Positions 14,335-25,751 of a DNA stretch of 64,000 nucleotides are shown piece after piece (the stretch's first letter is position 1; each line of letters begins with the position of its first letter). The stretch lies in contig MJGA01000055.1 of the NCBI GenBank assembly GCA_001910725.1, positions 1 to 64,000 on the forward strand, given 5' to 3'. A program made the position numbers and the translations under genes. The DNA is from Phanerodontia chrysosporium (Eukaryota > Basidiomycota > Agaricomycetes > Polyporales > Phanerochaetaceae). The notes under the pieces were generated by a model. That model had not been told where the DNA came from. It did no database searches and saw nothing but the letters and a program-made list of their open reading frames with translations.

Positions 14335-17300
14335 ATGGAAGGCCCTAAAGCCTTGCACTTGCAACAAAAGCGCGTCAGACTCGACCCGGATATATTCGAT
14401 GCATCTGCGCTTGCCGACGAGATGAACCTCGACATTGCCGTTGGCATTGTCGAGTCCCATCTCGCCAACGCGGTAGTCGACACAATCCACATCCTGTCCC
14501 AACTGTTGGCCCAGAAGGGGCTCTTCGAATACATCGTCTCAGGTGATTTCACGCGCGTTAGGGTGATTAGCTGTACGCTGAGTCTCTCTTCCATCTTCAC
14601 AGTGCTATCTCCGAGTTCGTATGCCTCCTTGGAAGCGGCCTCTTGTGCAACGTTCTGTACGGCCGCTAAGGAGTTTGGGAGGTGTTTTGCGCATACCTTG
14701 CTACAGCACCTTGCAACCTACTTCAGCGCGCATGTCCCGTCGGCAGATGCTTGCAGACACGCAGAGGCTGTCGACTCTGCGCCACAAGCGCTAGGCCTCC
14801 TCGCACCCCTCTGCGATGACCTCGCAGAGGCGACAGAGGTTGGAAAAAATGAACAACAAGGCAAGGGCAAGGCTAAGTGCCTCTCGCGAAGTGTGGCGAA
14901 GCAGCAGAAGCGCGCAGCAGAGATGCCTTCATTGAACAAGTTAGTCTTCGCACGACTCAATGTCGATAGGCCGACGAGGAGGGACCAAGTGCCTAGAGCT
15001 GTGGAGGAGATCCTCGCAGCGCAGAAAGAGATTTTGAAGGTGCGCTCAGTTCTCATGCAGCGCGAATCGTTCACTTACACGACCGCGCAATCTTCAGGAC
15101 TATCTCCAGGCTCTTCGTAACCCTGTGTACGCCGAATCTATCAGAGACACGTGTATCCCAAAATCCACTACCGCCCCTGCTGTTTACGGGAAGAACTCGA
15201 ACGAGGTGGAGGCGCGAGACCTACCCTCGTCGGATGCGACCGAAGCACTGAGGGGCGCGCTCTGTCTCCCAAGTGCTGACGGATTTGGAGCGTGGCGCGT
15301 CTTCCTGCCTCAACGAGCGCAAAAGGACCTGAAGGTCTTCGGGAAGCGAAATCCGCCGCTATATGAGATCGTCATGAAGAAAATCAGGTATGGCGCTCAT
15401 GACTCGAATTTCCTTCGGCATATCCTCACTCACTGCGATCAGGGAGCTATCCCATGGGCTCTTCTCTGCGGACAATCAAAAACGACTAGATGGGCCGAGT
15501 AACAATAGTGTGCCGATATACGAGGCAAAAATGACCGGAGACACAAGGCTTGTGGTGAGTTCAGTCGTACACCCTGCCGCTCTGCTCCTATATTGACTTC
15601 CCCGCAGTATCAAATACACTGTGTGCAGGAGATTGAGTCTGAGGTAAGTCTTCGCTACCCGTCGACAGTCTCTCAATCCATACAATACCGACGCAACTCA
15701 GGTCGAGACACAAGGTTTGCGGATTCGGACACTATTGCAGATTCTTCGTCGTTCTGACAGCACATATAGTCATTTGGGTCTACGGAATCTATACCCATGC
15801 CCAGCTACACGGCCCGCGCTTCTGGTCTGCTATGTCTCAGAAGATCTCTGGTGCTGGTGCGGAGTATCGACACAGGTGCGCATACAAGCCAGACCCACTA
15901 CTACCTGGTCTCGTAACGTTTTCCACTAGGTGTAAGCCGCAGCGCTATCGTGGTGGTGCGGCGGTCCTGCCTCTGTCGTGGCCGCCCAAGAAGGTGCATC
16001 TTCAGAACGAGGAGATCGACTTACCGGACCTCAGCATCAAGGATAAGCGGGAGGTAGGTGTTGCAGACGACGTTGATATTTCTAAGCTGATAACTTGTCT
16101 GCCAACCCCTCAGCTCCAAGCGCTGCTTGTGTAAGTAAACATACACCAAGCAGGTCACACACGAGAGGCTGAATTGACTCGCTCGCAGCTCCGAGAAGTT
16201 CGCAGCTTTCACTCAGGTAAGGGCGCAAACGGATCTTCGAGTTTGACTCAATTGACGCGATCTTACAGGATCTACTCTTCTGTTCGCAGCTCTGTCCTCG
16301 TAGTCTTATGTGCTGCTCTCACTGATGATACTGTAGCAATTACGCACGACGAGGATGTCGCTCCTCTTTTCCAACTGTCGTATGTATTTAGCGATGACGC
16401 GTCCAGAGTCTGAGCTTACTCCGACTCTACAGACCAGAAGAGCAGACAATTGTCCTGCACGCAGGATCTTGCTTCGTCATTGGCCGTAGCGGCACAGGGT
16501 GCGTAGCGAGTTCTGTTCAAATCCCTCGTACTCATAGATCGATGACCTGTTAATTCCAGGAAAACTATGACCATGGTAATCAAAATGGTCGGAATCGAGC
16601 GAATGTGGAGTATACGACGCCATGCAGGAGCAATACCTCGCCCTCGCCAAATCTTCGTGACCCAGTCCGCCATGCTGGCAGACAAGGTAAAGGAGTACTA
16701 CGAGAGGATGACCGCTTTCTTCGAGGCCAGAGACATGGTGCGGGATAACCGTGCGTATGCCGTCACGGATGGTCCCGACGGCTACCGGGTGTCTGGGCTG
16801 TACGATCATGACGAAGAAGAGGACTATCGTGAGGACTTGCCGAAGAAGTTCTCGGAACTCACCGATGAACACTTCCCACTTTTCCTTACCTACCATCGGG
16901 TATGTTCTAATCTGATACTCGGATGTCAGGCGAAATAACAATCTTCCCAGGTTTGCCGATTGCTCGAGGAAGACTTCATGGATATCGACGAAGACATACG
17001 CCGGCGGAACCGGGCAACCTCTGATCATGACAGCCAACTGAATGAATATATGCTGCAAAGCCGACCGTCGTTTATCTCCTATGCAACATTCCTGGAATCG
17101 TATTGGGCTCATTTCCCGGAGTATTTCACCAAGAGACTCGGTACGTCATGTCCGCGTACGCTGAGCATGGCGCTGTTGACATCGCGGGCCAGATCCTTTC
17201 CTTGTCTTTGCGCAATTCATGGGTGCGTCTATTATGGTGGCGTGAAAATGTGTTGGTAACACTTCTCCAGGAGTTATCAAGGGATCCAAGCAAGCACTGA

Positions 17301-18063
17301 AAAGCAATGACGGATACCTCGATCGAGCGACTTACACGGAGGCCGGTTGCGACAGCAGTGTGCCGAGTAGCTGCAAGGGCGCTATCTACAACTTGTTCGA
17401 GCTGTATACCAAGCGGAAAGCGCTCAAATCGGAGTATGATGCAGCTGACCGGTGTGTCTGCTTCTCATCTATATCACAGACTCCAACTGAAGCAAATAGA
17501 ACACGAGCCTTGGTGCAGCGCCTGCGCCAGAGCGAGACGGTCCTGGGAACGAAGGCCGACTACATGTAAGTGGCTCGGAACAGTGTTGAGCGATATTTGC
17601 ACTCATACTTGCATCAATTTCGTAGATATGTAGACGAGGTCCAGGATAACTTGCTGGCTGACGCCGAAAGTGCGAACCATTCCTATCTACCCTGCTCTTG
17701 CACTCATCCTTCCTCTTCGTAGTATTGCGCACCATTTGTCGACGTCCTGAAGGCATGTTCTGGGCGGGCGACACTGCTCAGACAATCAGCGCGGGAAGCT
17801 CCTTCAAGTTCAACGAATTGAAGGATACTATCTTCCAGCTCGAGGTGCGCATGAGATCGCTCTTAGCGTAATAACTTTCTCAACCCGCCACTTAGGGGCA
17901 GACAAACGCACATAATCCTGGGTACTTCCACCTGAATCGCAACTTCAGATCCCATTCCGGCATTGTCCAAGCTGCTCAAACCATCATTAGCATCATCGTC
18001 AAATTTTGGCGGAACAGTATTGACGTGCTCGAGGAAGAGAAGGGCCTGATTGAAGGCCCCAAG
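14335..18063 (+). pseudogene. TRANK1-like helicase, paralog B, 5' segment (N-terminus to motif IV)
   Basis: First of three pieces of one gene split by two retroelement insertions. It encodes the helical N-terminal region (from MEGPKALHLQQK), the GFGAWRVFLPQRAQKDL and EAKMTGDTRLV segments, and most of the first helicase lobe. Motif I GRSGTGKT is at 16481-16566, interrupted by an intron. PRQIFVTQSAMLADKV follows. Motif II YVDEVQDNLLADAE begins at 17625, the GDTAQTISAGSSFKF motif is near 17766, and NFRSHSGIV is near 17945. Splice junctions are intact and the frame stays open up to GPK, where a solo LTR enters at 18064. Apart from the insertions it looks like a recently functional gene. The original protein was a UvrD/SF1 ATPase; its substrate is unknown. 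Confidence 0.8.
18059..18063 (+). repeat. Target-site duplication of the solo LTR (left; right copy 18758-18762)
   Basis: CCAAG immediately left of the LTR (18059-18063) and again immediately right of it (18758-18762). A 5-bp duplication is normal for Gypsy integrases. Removing the LTR and one copy restores an open helicase frame across the junction. Confidence 0.92.
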
Positions 18064-18757
18064 TGTCGCGGAGCAAGGGCTCAACGCTACACGAGGGAGG
18101 GCGGATGGGGATAACGACGACGAGGTGCAGCGGAGCGGGTCACGCGGCGACGCACAACTTATGCAGCTGTCCGTATTGACCAAGTGTATTAGCACTAGTA
18201 ACTACTGTACAAACAACGGGCTTACCTGTCCGTATTGACCAAGAGGTCGAGATGACGGACAGGAGCGAGGGGAGCTACCCTTATATACTACAGGTCCTTT
18301 AGGGCAGGCTATACGATTACATAAGCTGATGGGCAGCGCTCAGCATAGCCAGCGAGGCTGCGACGCGGGCTGCGCGGCGAGGCTGTGCTGGGGCTATGTC
18401 ACGAGGCTGTGTCAGCTGGCAGTGTCTCGAGGCTGCGTCGGGCCGAGGCTGTGTCATCAGGCTGATCAGCTCGGCGTGTCTCGGCGAGGGGAGTCATCAG
18501 GGATGACAGTGCCTCCTCGGCGATCCGGGGAACCGGTTGCAAGGCAGACCGGTGATCCGGGCGGTGTCTGAGCGCGCAGCGGGATGCGCTGGCGTCTAGG
18601 GGTGATGCGCCATCAGGGCGCTGGCGCTGAGTGGCCAGGCGCTGAGTGTGGGCGGCTAGGACTCCAGACGGCGCGAGGGCTGCTCGCCCGTCGGATTAAT
18701 CGAGGAAAATGGCCAAAAATCGGCGAAAAATAGGGCGACACCGTCACATCCGTGACA
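18064..18757 (-). repeat. Solo LTR of the Gypsy family, inside paralog B
   Basis: A 694-bp LTR starting TGTCGCGG and ending CGTGACA, flanked by the CCAAG duplication. It is closely related to the two LTRs of the complete element downstream but differs at many positions, most visibly around 18181-18215. No internal region accompanies it, so it is the product of LTR-LTR recombination after an earlier insertion. Orientation is assigned by comparison with the complete element. Confidence 0.93.
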
Positions 18758-19222
18758 CCAAGCCTCTCTTCATCGGCGGCATCGATGACTCAAGGATGCC
18801 CCATTTTGATCAGTTCATGCGTAGTGCGAAGTATGTTCCCATGTCGAGATGTCCAAGCGCAGACTAAGTTAGTCTACTCAGCCGAGATGTCCCGATTGAA
18901 TTTGGGGCCCAACAATGTGAGTACCTTTGACACCAGTTTGCGGCTGGCAATAATCCACTCTATCAGGCATTCTCGTCCGAAATGACGCCGCCAGAGACGA
19001 GTTACGCCGCAAGTTCGGTAGTGTTGGGGTCATCTTGTGAGTTTTCTGCATAAAATGGACGTCCTAGTTGCTCATAAAAAGCTCTGTTGCAGGACACCGT
19101 ACGAAAGCAAGGGACAAGAATTTGAGGATGTAGGTCTTCGATTTGACGATGATCATCCCAGTGTCTGCCATTAACTGTGCTACACAGGTTCTCTTGTACA
19201 ACTTCTTCTCCGACTCCACCAT
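18758..19222 (+). pseudogene. Paralog B, middle segment (helicase lobe 2, motif V region)
   Basis: Short host-gene island caught between the solo LTR and the full element. Spliced reading gives PLFIGGIDDSRMPHFDQFMR, then FGAQQCILVRNDAARDELRR and a segment with YESKGQEFEDV and LYNFFSDSTI. These are the second-lobe motifs of TRANK1-like helicases. The intron at about 18918-18967 and the next one, ending before 19091, keep GT-AG ends and correct phase. The segment stops at the second insertion point, 19222. Confidence 0.85.
19218..19222 (+). repeat. Target-site duplication of the full Gypsy element (left; right copy 25747-25751)
   Basis: ACCAT lies directly before the left LTR (19218-19222) and directly after the right LTR (25747-25751). 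Joining the flanks with one copy restores the host frame DSTISASQWRVLLN. Confidence 0.93.
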
Positions 19223-19913
19223 TGTCGCGGAGCTAGGGCTCAACGCTACACGAGGGAGGGCGGATGGGGATAACGACGACGAGGTGCAGCGGAGCGAGTC
19301 ACGCGGCGACGCACAACTTATACAGCTGTCCGTATTGACCAAGTTAACATTGAAATAGTAAATACTACACACGGAGGCTTACCTGTCCGTATTGACCAAG
19401 AGGTCGAGATGACGGACAGGAGCGAGGGGAGCTACCCTTATATACTACAGTACTCTAGGGCAGGCTGTACGATTACCTAAGCTGATGGGCAGTGCTTGGC
19501 ATAGCCAGCGAGGCTGCGACGCGGGCTGCGCGGCGAGGCTGTGCGGGGGCTATGTCACGAGGCTGTGTCAGCTGGCAGTGTCTCGAGGCTGCGTCGGGCC
19601 GAGGCTGTGTCATCAGGCTGATCAGCTCGGCGTATCTCGGCGAGGGGAGTCATCGGGGATGACAGTGCCTCCTCGGCGATCCGGGGAACCGGTTGCAAGG
19701 CAGACCGGTGATCCGGGCAGTGTCTGAGCGCGCAGCGGGATGCGCTGGCGTCTAGGGGTGATGCGCCATCAGGGCGCTGGCGCTGAGTGGCCAGGCGCTG
19801 AGTGTGGGCGGCTAGGACTCCAGACGGCGCGAGGGCTGCTCGCCCGTTGGATTAATCGAGGAAAATGGCCAAAAATCGGCGAAAAATAGGGCAGCACCGT
19901 CACATCCGTGACA
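19223..19913 (-). repeat. 3' LTR of the Gypsy element
   Basis: 691 bp, TGTCGCGG to CGTGACA. It appears identical to the LTR at 25056-25746 by eye. In element orientation this is the downstream LTR. It ends next to a polypurine tract. Confidence 0.95.
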
Positions 19914-19926
19914 TTACCCCCCTCCT
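19914..19926 (-). other. Polypurine tract of the Gypsy element
   Basis: Read on the minus strand: AGGAGGGGGGTAA directly before the LTR TGTCAC. A purine-rich run here primes plus-strand DNA synthesis in LTR elements. Confidence 0.8.
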
Positions 19927-19951
19927 AAAACCGAGCGTCCTCGCGAGGTCG

Positions 19952-22900
19952 TCAGATGTGGCGCCCCTCCTCCCAATCGAGATCGGCCTTAGCGCGATCG
20001 GAGGCAGGAAGGAGAGAGACGTCGACTTCAGTGACGAACGGGCGAAAAGAGGCGGCGAGGGCTTCGAAGGCGGTGGCAGCGAGCTTGCGGGGCGCTTCCG
20101 GGTTTTCACGATGGAACTTGTTGACCAGGGCCTTGGCGTGCTTGAGGTTGTCTGCCTTTTCCCACGTGTCGCCGGCTTGGCCGTAGCCTTTCCAGCGGAC
20201 CTTGTACTGCAGTTGGCGGCGGTATATGCGGCTGTCGAGGACTTTCTCGACGACGTATTCCTCTTCGCCGGCAACCTTGACAGGTTTGGGCGGCAGGGGC
20301 TTCTCAACGCCCTGATCGTGCCACGGGCTGAGGCGGTTGACATGGAAAACCGGGTGGATTTTCAGCCAGCTCGGGAGCTCGAGCCGATAGTCCAGATCGC
20401 CGATCTTTTCCAGAACCTTAAACGGACCCAGCTGGCGGGGGCTGAGCTTGGGCGAAGGCTGATCGATGCTGAGGTCCTTCGTGCTGAGCCAAACCTGATC
20501 GCCGACTGTGAAGGAGTGGGCGCGTTTCTTCGCGGCCTCATACTCCTCTTTCATGCGGGCTTTAGTTAGGCGCAGGGCAGCTTCGGCCTCTTTGCGGACG
20601 TGAGCCATGCGGTCTAGGCGCTCGTCGAGGGCGGGAACGTTGGTGTGTTTGCCGGCCGGGATCGTGAAGTCCGGTGTGTAGCCGTAAACAATCTCGAAGG
20701 GCGTGCGCTCAGTAGCGCTGGACACGTGCGAGTTCAGGGTAAACTCGGCCATCGGGAGCCAATCGACCCAGTCATCCTGGCGCTGGGAGACGAAGAGACG
20801 CAGGAATTTCTCGACTTCCTGGTTCTTGCGCTCGACCTTGCCGTTGCCTTCGGGGTGATACGCCGTGGTGAGACCGGTAGCGATGCCGAGGCGCTTATAC
20901 AGCGCTCGCATGTACTGGGCTGCAAACTGGGGTCCTCGATCAGAGAAGATCTTGCGTGGGAGGCCGTGCAGACGGAAAATGTCCGTGTAGTGGACGTCGC
21001 CCATGCCGGCAGCGGTGATCGTCGAGTCGACCGGCACAAGGTGGCACTGATCTGAATAGTGGTCCACGTAGACCGCGATCGAGTCCTTCTTGGTCTTGGC
21101 GTCGCGTGGGAGCTGCGTGATAAGATCCACGCCGACGTGTTCCCAAGGCCCTGAAGGGACGTCGTGGGGCTGTAGGGTGGCTTTCGGATGCGGGGCGGAC
21201 TTGTACCGTTGGCATTGGTCGCAGCCGAGCACGTAGCGGCTAACGTCGGCGGAGATGCGCGGCCACCAATAGTACCGAGAGACCAACTCGAGGGTGGTGT
21301 GCTTCCCAGGGTGTCCGGCGGTTGGCGCGTCGTGGCAAGACTTGATGACGTCGTTGCGCAGCGCGGCACTGTTCGGCACGTAGACTTTCCCGTGGTAATA
21401 CAGAAGGCCGTTGTCTTCTTCCCATTCGAGAACGCCGTTGCGCAGCTTGCGGGGCCCCTTGGTCCGAAGAGTCTGCAGGGCGTCTGCGACTTCCTTTTCT
21501 TTTTCGGAACAGTCGCGAATGCGCTTCTCGAGGGGGGAGGGGTTTGCGAAGGCTGCCGTGGCGGCTATCCTAAACAGCTCTGGCTTCAACACTACCTGCG
21601 AGCGATTGTCTTCTTCGTCGGAGACATGCAGCGAGGAGGGCCGGGAGAGCGGGTCAGCGAGGAGATGTGTCTTGCCGGGGCGGTGGATGATGCGGAAGTC
21701 GTACTCGGCGAGGTAGGAGGCCCACCGGGCTTGTCGCCGCGTGAGATTCTGCGCAGTCTTCCAGTACTGGAGATTCTGATGATCGGTCCAGATCTCGAAA
21801 GGCTCCGGGAGACCTTCGAGGAACTGGCGCCAGTCCTTGAGAGCTTCGATGATTGCAAGCATCTCACGGTCCCAGATCTCGTAGTTCCGCTCGGCGGGGC
21901 TCATGGTCTGCGAGCGATACGCGATTGGATGCCAGAGACCATCTTCGGGGTTGCGTTGGGCTATGACTCCTCCGGTGGCGTAGCCAGAAGCGTCGGTCTC
22001 GACGCGAGTTGGCCGATCAATGCTCCACATGGCGAGCACGGGCTGAGTCGTGAAAGCGCGCTTGAGCGTCTCGAAGGCTTCTGCCTGTGCGGGACCCCAA
22101 TTAAACGGAGTATCCTTCTTCGTCAGATCGTGCAGCGGACGGCAGATCTTTGAGAAGTCTTTGATGAAACGGCGATAGAAGTTGGCGAACCCGACAAAGC
22201 CTCGTACATCTTTGAGGTTCTTCGGGGTCGGCCACTCGGCTACTGCCTTAACCTTGCCGGGGTCCATGCCGACCTGTCCTTCGCTGATGAGGAGCCCAAG
22301 ATACTCGATCTCTGAGCGCTCGAACTCGCACTTCTCGGGCCGAAGGTACAGATCGTACTTGGCGAGGCGTGCTAGGACCTCGTGAACAATCTTCCGATGC
22401 GAAGCGAGATCGTTCGACCAGATGAGGATGTCGTCGAGGTAAACTGCGACCTTGCTTTCGGCGATGAGGTCGGCGAAGATGTGGTTCATAAGGGCTTGGA
22501 ATGTGGCGGGGCTGTTGCACAGACCGAAGTACATGACTCTGGGCTCGAAGAGACCGCGGTTGGTGACGAAGGCAGCTTTCCACTCGTCACCTTCCTTAAT
22601 CCGGACGTTGTTGTAGCCCCAACGGACGTCGAACTTGGTGAAGATCTTAGCGCCTTGGAGCTTCCCGATGATGTCGGAGGCGAGGGGAAGGGGGTAGCGA
22701 TTCTTCACAGTGATGTCGTTGAGCTTGCGGTAATCTTGGATGAACCGGAGCTTGCCGTCCTTTTTCTTGATGAAGAAGACAGGGGAAGCGATCGGAGACT
22801 TGCTGGGGACGATGTAGCCCTTGGCGAGTGCGTCGTCGATGAACCGCTGTAGCTCTTCATTCTCGATTGGGGACATGGGGTAGACCTTCGATTTGATCGA

Positions 22901-23712
22901 TGCCGGGGCGTCTGGAACGAGATCTATCGCGTGGTCCCAGGGCTGATGCTTCGGAAGGCGGTGCGATTCTTCCTCGGAGAACACCTTCTTGTGTCGGTGG
23001 TACTCCTTGGGGACCAGCTCTTCAAACGTCTTGGCGTACTTCTCGCGGTTGGCTTCGACAGCGATCGCTTGCGAGTAAGTGTAGCCGGCGAGGATCCAGA
23101 CTTCGTCCTTGGCGTCCTCTACAATGCCTGCTCGAAGCCATTCACGGCGCTCGGAGCGATTGGCGTCAATCTGGTGGATACCGAAAACCGGGGTGTCCTC
23201 AGCTCCGCCGCGGAGCTGAAACTGGACATCTCCCGTTTCCCAGTCGATGTTCGGATTCCATTTCTTGAGCCACGGAAGTCCGAGGATGACGTTCTCGGGA
23301 CCAATGTTCGTGACAAGAAACTCCTCCTTAAACGTGTATGAACCGACAGTCAGCTGGAGTCTGGCGCGATGCGTGATAGACCCTGCTTCGTTCCTAGTTC
23401 CGTCGATGTTGTACAGTGTGATTTCCCTTTTGAGCGGCACCGTGAGAATCTTGTGTTGCTTACAGAAATCCTCGTGGATGAACAACGAAGTCGCACCGGA
23501 GTCAATCATTGCAGGCGTGCGAATAGTCTTATTGATTCCGGTGAGCTTTATTGGTACACGATAGTGATTCGAAAAGGGGTCTAATACTGATATGGTACAT
23601 GAGCGGATGGTATCGGAAGTGTCCTGTGGTTCTACAGAAGGCGCCGGAGTTGAATCCGGGCTTGACGAAACGGGGACCGACGATGCGGCGTCACTCCGGC
23701 CCCTTAAGCAAA
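19952..23712 (-). CDS. pol: Gypsy pol polyprotein (PR-RT-RH-IN-chromodomain)
   Basis: Retrotransposon polyprotein of about 1,250 residues, read in the -1 frame relative to gag. An open reading from the frameshift site leads into the protease motif DSGATS; the first ATG (23509) lies only two codons before that motif. Reverse transcriptase shows KKKDGKLRFIQDYRKLND, FTKFDVRWGYNNVRI and the catalytic YLDDILIW. RNase H shows ETDASGYATGG and WTDHQNLQYW. Integrase has its H-H-C-C zinc motif (HPGKHTTLELV to CDQCQRY) and the D,D-E residues in VGVDLITQLP, FSDRGPQFAAQYM and AYHPEGNGKVERKNQEVEKF. A GPY/F-like stretch (QLGPFKVLEKIGDLDYRL) and a C-terminal chromodomain (YVVEKVLDSRIYRRQLQYKV) follow. The chromodomain normally tethers integration to modified chromatin. 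The stop at 19952 lies just inside the 3' LTR boundary. No internal stop was seen. Confidence 0.93.
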
Positions 23713-24900
23713 ACCCCCGAGCTGCTTTTGTATCAGAGCCAGCTGATCACGGAGGGCGGCGATCGCGGCAGCTTGGTCGTCGGACGAGCTGCCAGAAGAC
23801 GAGGAGGCCGGAGACGAGGAGTCCTGCGACGAGGTATCCGAAGACGAGGCGCGGACGGCGGCGGTAGCGGGGGCGGTTTTCGGCTTGCCCTCGAGGCGGG
23901 CACGACAGACGCGGGACCAGTGACCCTTCTTGCCGCAGTGGTTGCAGACCGAGTCGCGGTGCACGGGGTCCGTAGACTTGTGGGACTTCGAGCCGCAGAC
24001 CTTGCAGCGGTCCTTCATGACGGCGTCGAACTGGCGCTTGAGATCCGTGCCAGTGAGACCCTTAAACAGCTCGTCAATGTTCGCGGCGTCAATGTCCATC
24101 GCGTTCGGGTCGCGGAAGGCGCGCGCTGACGAGCTAGCCGGAGTCGAGGACGTCTTGCCTTGCTGTGCCAGGAGGTCTTGCGAGAGCTTGTCCTTCGACC
24201 GGTCGACGGCGAAACCCGCGTTCTTGAGCTCGTCGTACGTCTCGGGGCCTTTGCCGGTAGCGGGGTTGACCATGTACGAGATCCGCTCGAGGTAGTCCTT
24301 ATTAAACTTCGTCCGCAGCCGGGCCGCCAGGTCTTCCGGGGTGAGCTTCGTGCGACCGGCGAGGGCTTGGAACTCCGCAAAGAACTCCGCGAACCGACGA
24401 TTGCCTTGTGTGCACGCCTGCAGCTTGCTGAGGGCCTCGGCCTTCTCGTCGACGGGCTCGAACCGGTTCTTGAACGCTTCCCAAAACGTGGCGCGAGAGC
24501 CGTCAAATATCTGAACACCGTCTGCCGCCTGCTCGATGTATTGCCGCGCCCATTCAGCCGCCTCATCCTGCATGAAGGAGAGGGCGCCGACGATCCACTT
24601 CTGACCATCTACCAAGATCTTGCCGGAGTCGGGGTCTCGCTGGAGGTTGCCGTTGACGTCGCGCTTGCCGAATTTCTCCGGCTGTCCATCGGCGTAGATG
24701 CGGTAGGCGGCGCGGAAGAGACGGGCCGTGTCCGAACCTTTCCCTTTGAACGGGACGGGCTTCTCGACGAAGGGCAGCTCCTTGTTCGCGTTGACCGTAG
24801 CGTTGACCGTTGTGTGATTGTTACCGGCCTCGCGACGACGTTGGAGGCGGTCGAAGATGCGCTGGGGGATGTGGTCCTTGAGTTGGACGTCTTTCGGCAC
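23704..24900 (-). CDS. gag: Gypsy gag
   Basis: 398-residue capsid/nucleocapsid protein. A helical capsid region containing FWEAFKNRFEPVDEKAEAL and FAEFFAEFQALAGRTKLT is typical of Gypsy gag. It is followed by two cysteine clusters: CKVCGSKSH and a CCHC zinc knuckle CNHCGKKGHWSRVC. An alternating Ser/Asp-rich stretch and a short coiled coil (AALRDQLALIQKQL) end the protein. The stop at 23704-23706 lies one codon past a slippery heptamer, so gag-pol is probably made by -1 frameshifting. Confidence 0.92.
   Translation of the reverse strand: MPKDVQLKDHIPQRIFDRLQRRREAGNNHTTVNATVNANKELPFVEKPVPFKGKGSDTARLFRAAYRIYADGQPEKFGKRDVNGNLQRDPDSGKILVDGQKWIVGALSFMQDEAAEWARQYIEQAADGVQIFDGSRATFWEAFKNRFEPVDEKAEALSKLQACTQGNRRFAEFFAEFQALAGRTKLTPEDLAARLRTKFNKDYLERISYMVNPATGKGPETYDELKNAGFAVDRSKDKLSQDLLAQQGKTSSTPASSSARAFRDPNAMDIDAANIDELFKGLTGTDLKRQFDAVMKDRCKVCGSKSHKSTDPVHRDSVCNHCGKKGHWSRVCRARLEGKPKTAPATAAVRASSSDTSSQDSSSPASSSSGSSSDDQAAAIAALRDQLALIQKQLGGFA
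23710..23716 (-). promoter_or_regulatory. Predicted -1 ribosomal frameshift heptamer between gag and pol
   Basis: On the minus strand, G GGT TTT followed by GCT TAA. This fits the X XXY YYZ slippery pattern in the gag frame, one codon before the gag stop. After a -1 slip the frame is open through a Ser/Pro-rich linker into the protease. A stimulatory RNA structure downstream is likely but was not tested. Confidence 0.7.
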
Positions 24901-25043
24901 TGCAAAGCAAGGGCCTTAGCAACGTGCACGGAGTGAGCAGGCTGCTCGACTACGACGTACTCGCTTTAAACGGTGGGGATAAACTTTTTTAAACGGTATT
25001 GTGGGGGGAGCGGTAGGGGAAAAATGCCTAGGGCACCCAAAAG

Positions 25044-25053
25044 ATCTCGACCT
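25044..25053 (-). other. Self-priming primer-binding site of the Gypsy element
   Basis: Read on the minus strand, AGGTCGAGAT two bases inside the 5' LTR. It is the exact reverse complement of ATCTCGACCT (minus strand, 25243-25234), which lies about 28-34 bases downstream of the LTR TATA box, where the RNA should begin. No match to a common tRNA 3' end was seen at this place. The layout is that of Tf1, where the folded 5' end of the RNA primes reverse transcription. Confidence 0.65.
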
Positions 25054-25055
25054 AA

Positions 25056-25746
25056 TGTCGCGGAGCTAGGGCTCAACGCTACACGAGGGAGGGCGGATGG
25101 GGATAACGACGACGAGGTGCAGCGGAGCGAGTCACGCGGCGACGCACAACTTATACAGCTGTCCGTATTGACCAAGTTAACATTGAAATAGTAAATACTA
25201 CACACGGAGGCTTACCTGTCCGTATTGACCAAGAGGTCGAGATGACGGACAGGAGCGAGGGGAGCTACCCTTATATACTACAGTACTCTAGGGCAGGCTG
25301 TACGATTACCTAAGCTGATGGGCAGTGCTTGGCATAGCCAGCGAGGCTGCGACGCGGGCTGCGCGGCGAGGCTGTGCGGGGGCTATGTCACGAGGCTGTG
25401 TCAGCTGGCAGTGTCTCGAGGCTGCGTCGGGCCGAGGCTGTGTCATCAGGCTGATCAGCTCGGCGTATCTCGGCGAGGGGAGTCATCGGGGATGACAGTG
25501 CCTCCTCGGCGATCCGGGGAACCGGTTGCAAGGCAGACCGGTGATCCGGGCAGTGTCTGAGCGCGCAGCGGGATGCGCTGGCGTCTAGGGGTGATGCGCC
25601 ATCAGGGCGCTGGCGCTGAGTGGCCAGGCGCTGAGTGTGGGCGGCTAGGACTCCAGACGGCGCGAGGGCTGCTCGCCCGTTGGATTAATCGAGGAAAATG
25701 GCCAAAAATCGGCGAAAAATAGGGCAGCACCGTCACATCCGTGACA
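25056..25746 (-). repeat. 5' LTR of the Gypsy element
   Basis: 691 bp with TG...CA ends, apparently identical to the other LTR of the element. It carries the element promoter on the minus strand. Confidence 0.95.
25271..25277 (-). promoter_or_regulatory. TATA box of the Gypsy 5' LTR
   Basis: TATATAA on the minus strand. The predicted RNA start near 25243 is about 28-34 bases downstream and coincides with the ten bases complementary to the primer-binding site. Confidence 0.6.
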
Positions 25747-25751
25747 ACCAT

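Larger units (their letters stand above)
19223..25746 (-). mobile_element. Complete Ty3/Gypsy chromovirus, transcribed on the minus strand
   Basis: A 6,524-bp LTR retrotransposon with 691-bp LTRs that look identical by eye, a 5-bp target duplication, gag, and a pol whose domain order is protease, reverse transcriptase, RNase H, integrase, chromodomain. The polypurine tract sits against the 3' LTR and a primer-binding region lies two bases from the 5' LTR. All reading frames are open, so the copy appears young and possibly still able to move. The order RT-RNH-IN places it in Gypsy, and the C-terminal chromodomain makes it a chromovirus. The primer arrangement points to the Tf1/sushi type. It sits in an exon of paralog B in the opposite orientation. 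Confidence 0.96.

Noticed and set aside
18329..18571. 80-codon open frame repeated in all three LTRs (also 19485-19727 and 25318-25560)
   Set aside because: It is part of the LTR sequence on the strand opposite to the element's genes, has low-complexity GC-rich content and no family features. It recurs only because the LTR recurs.
21188..22153. 321-codon open frame antisense to pol
   Set aside because: Opposite strand of a clear reverse transcriptase/integrase region; no independent features.
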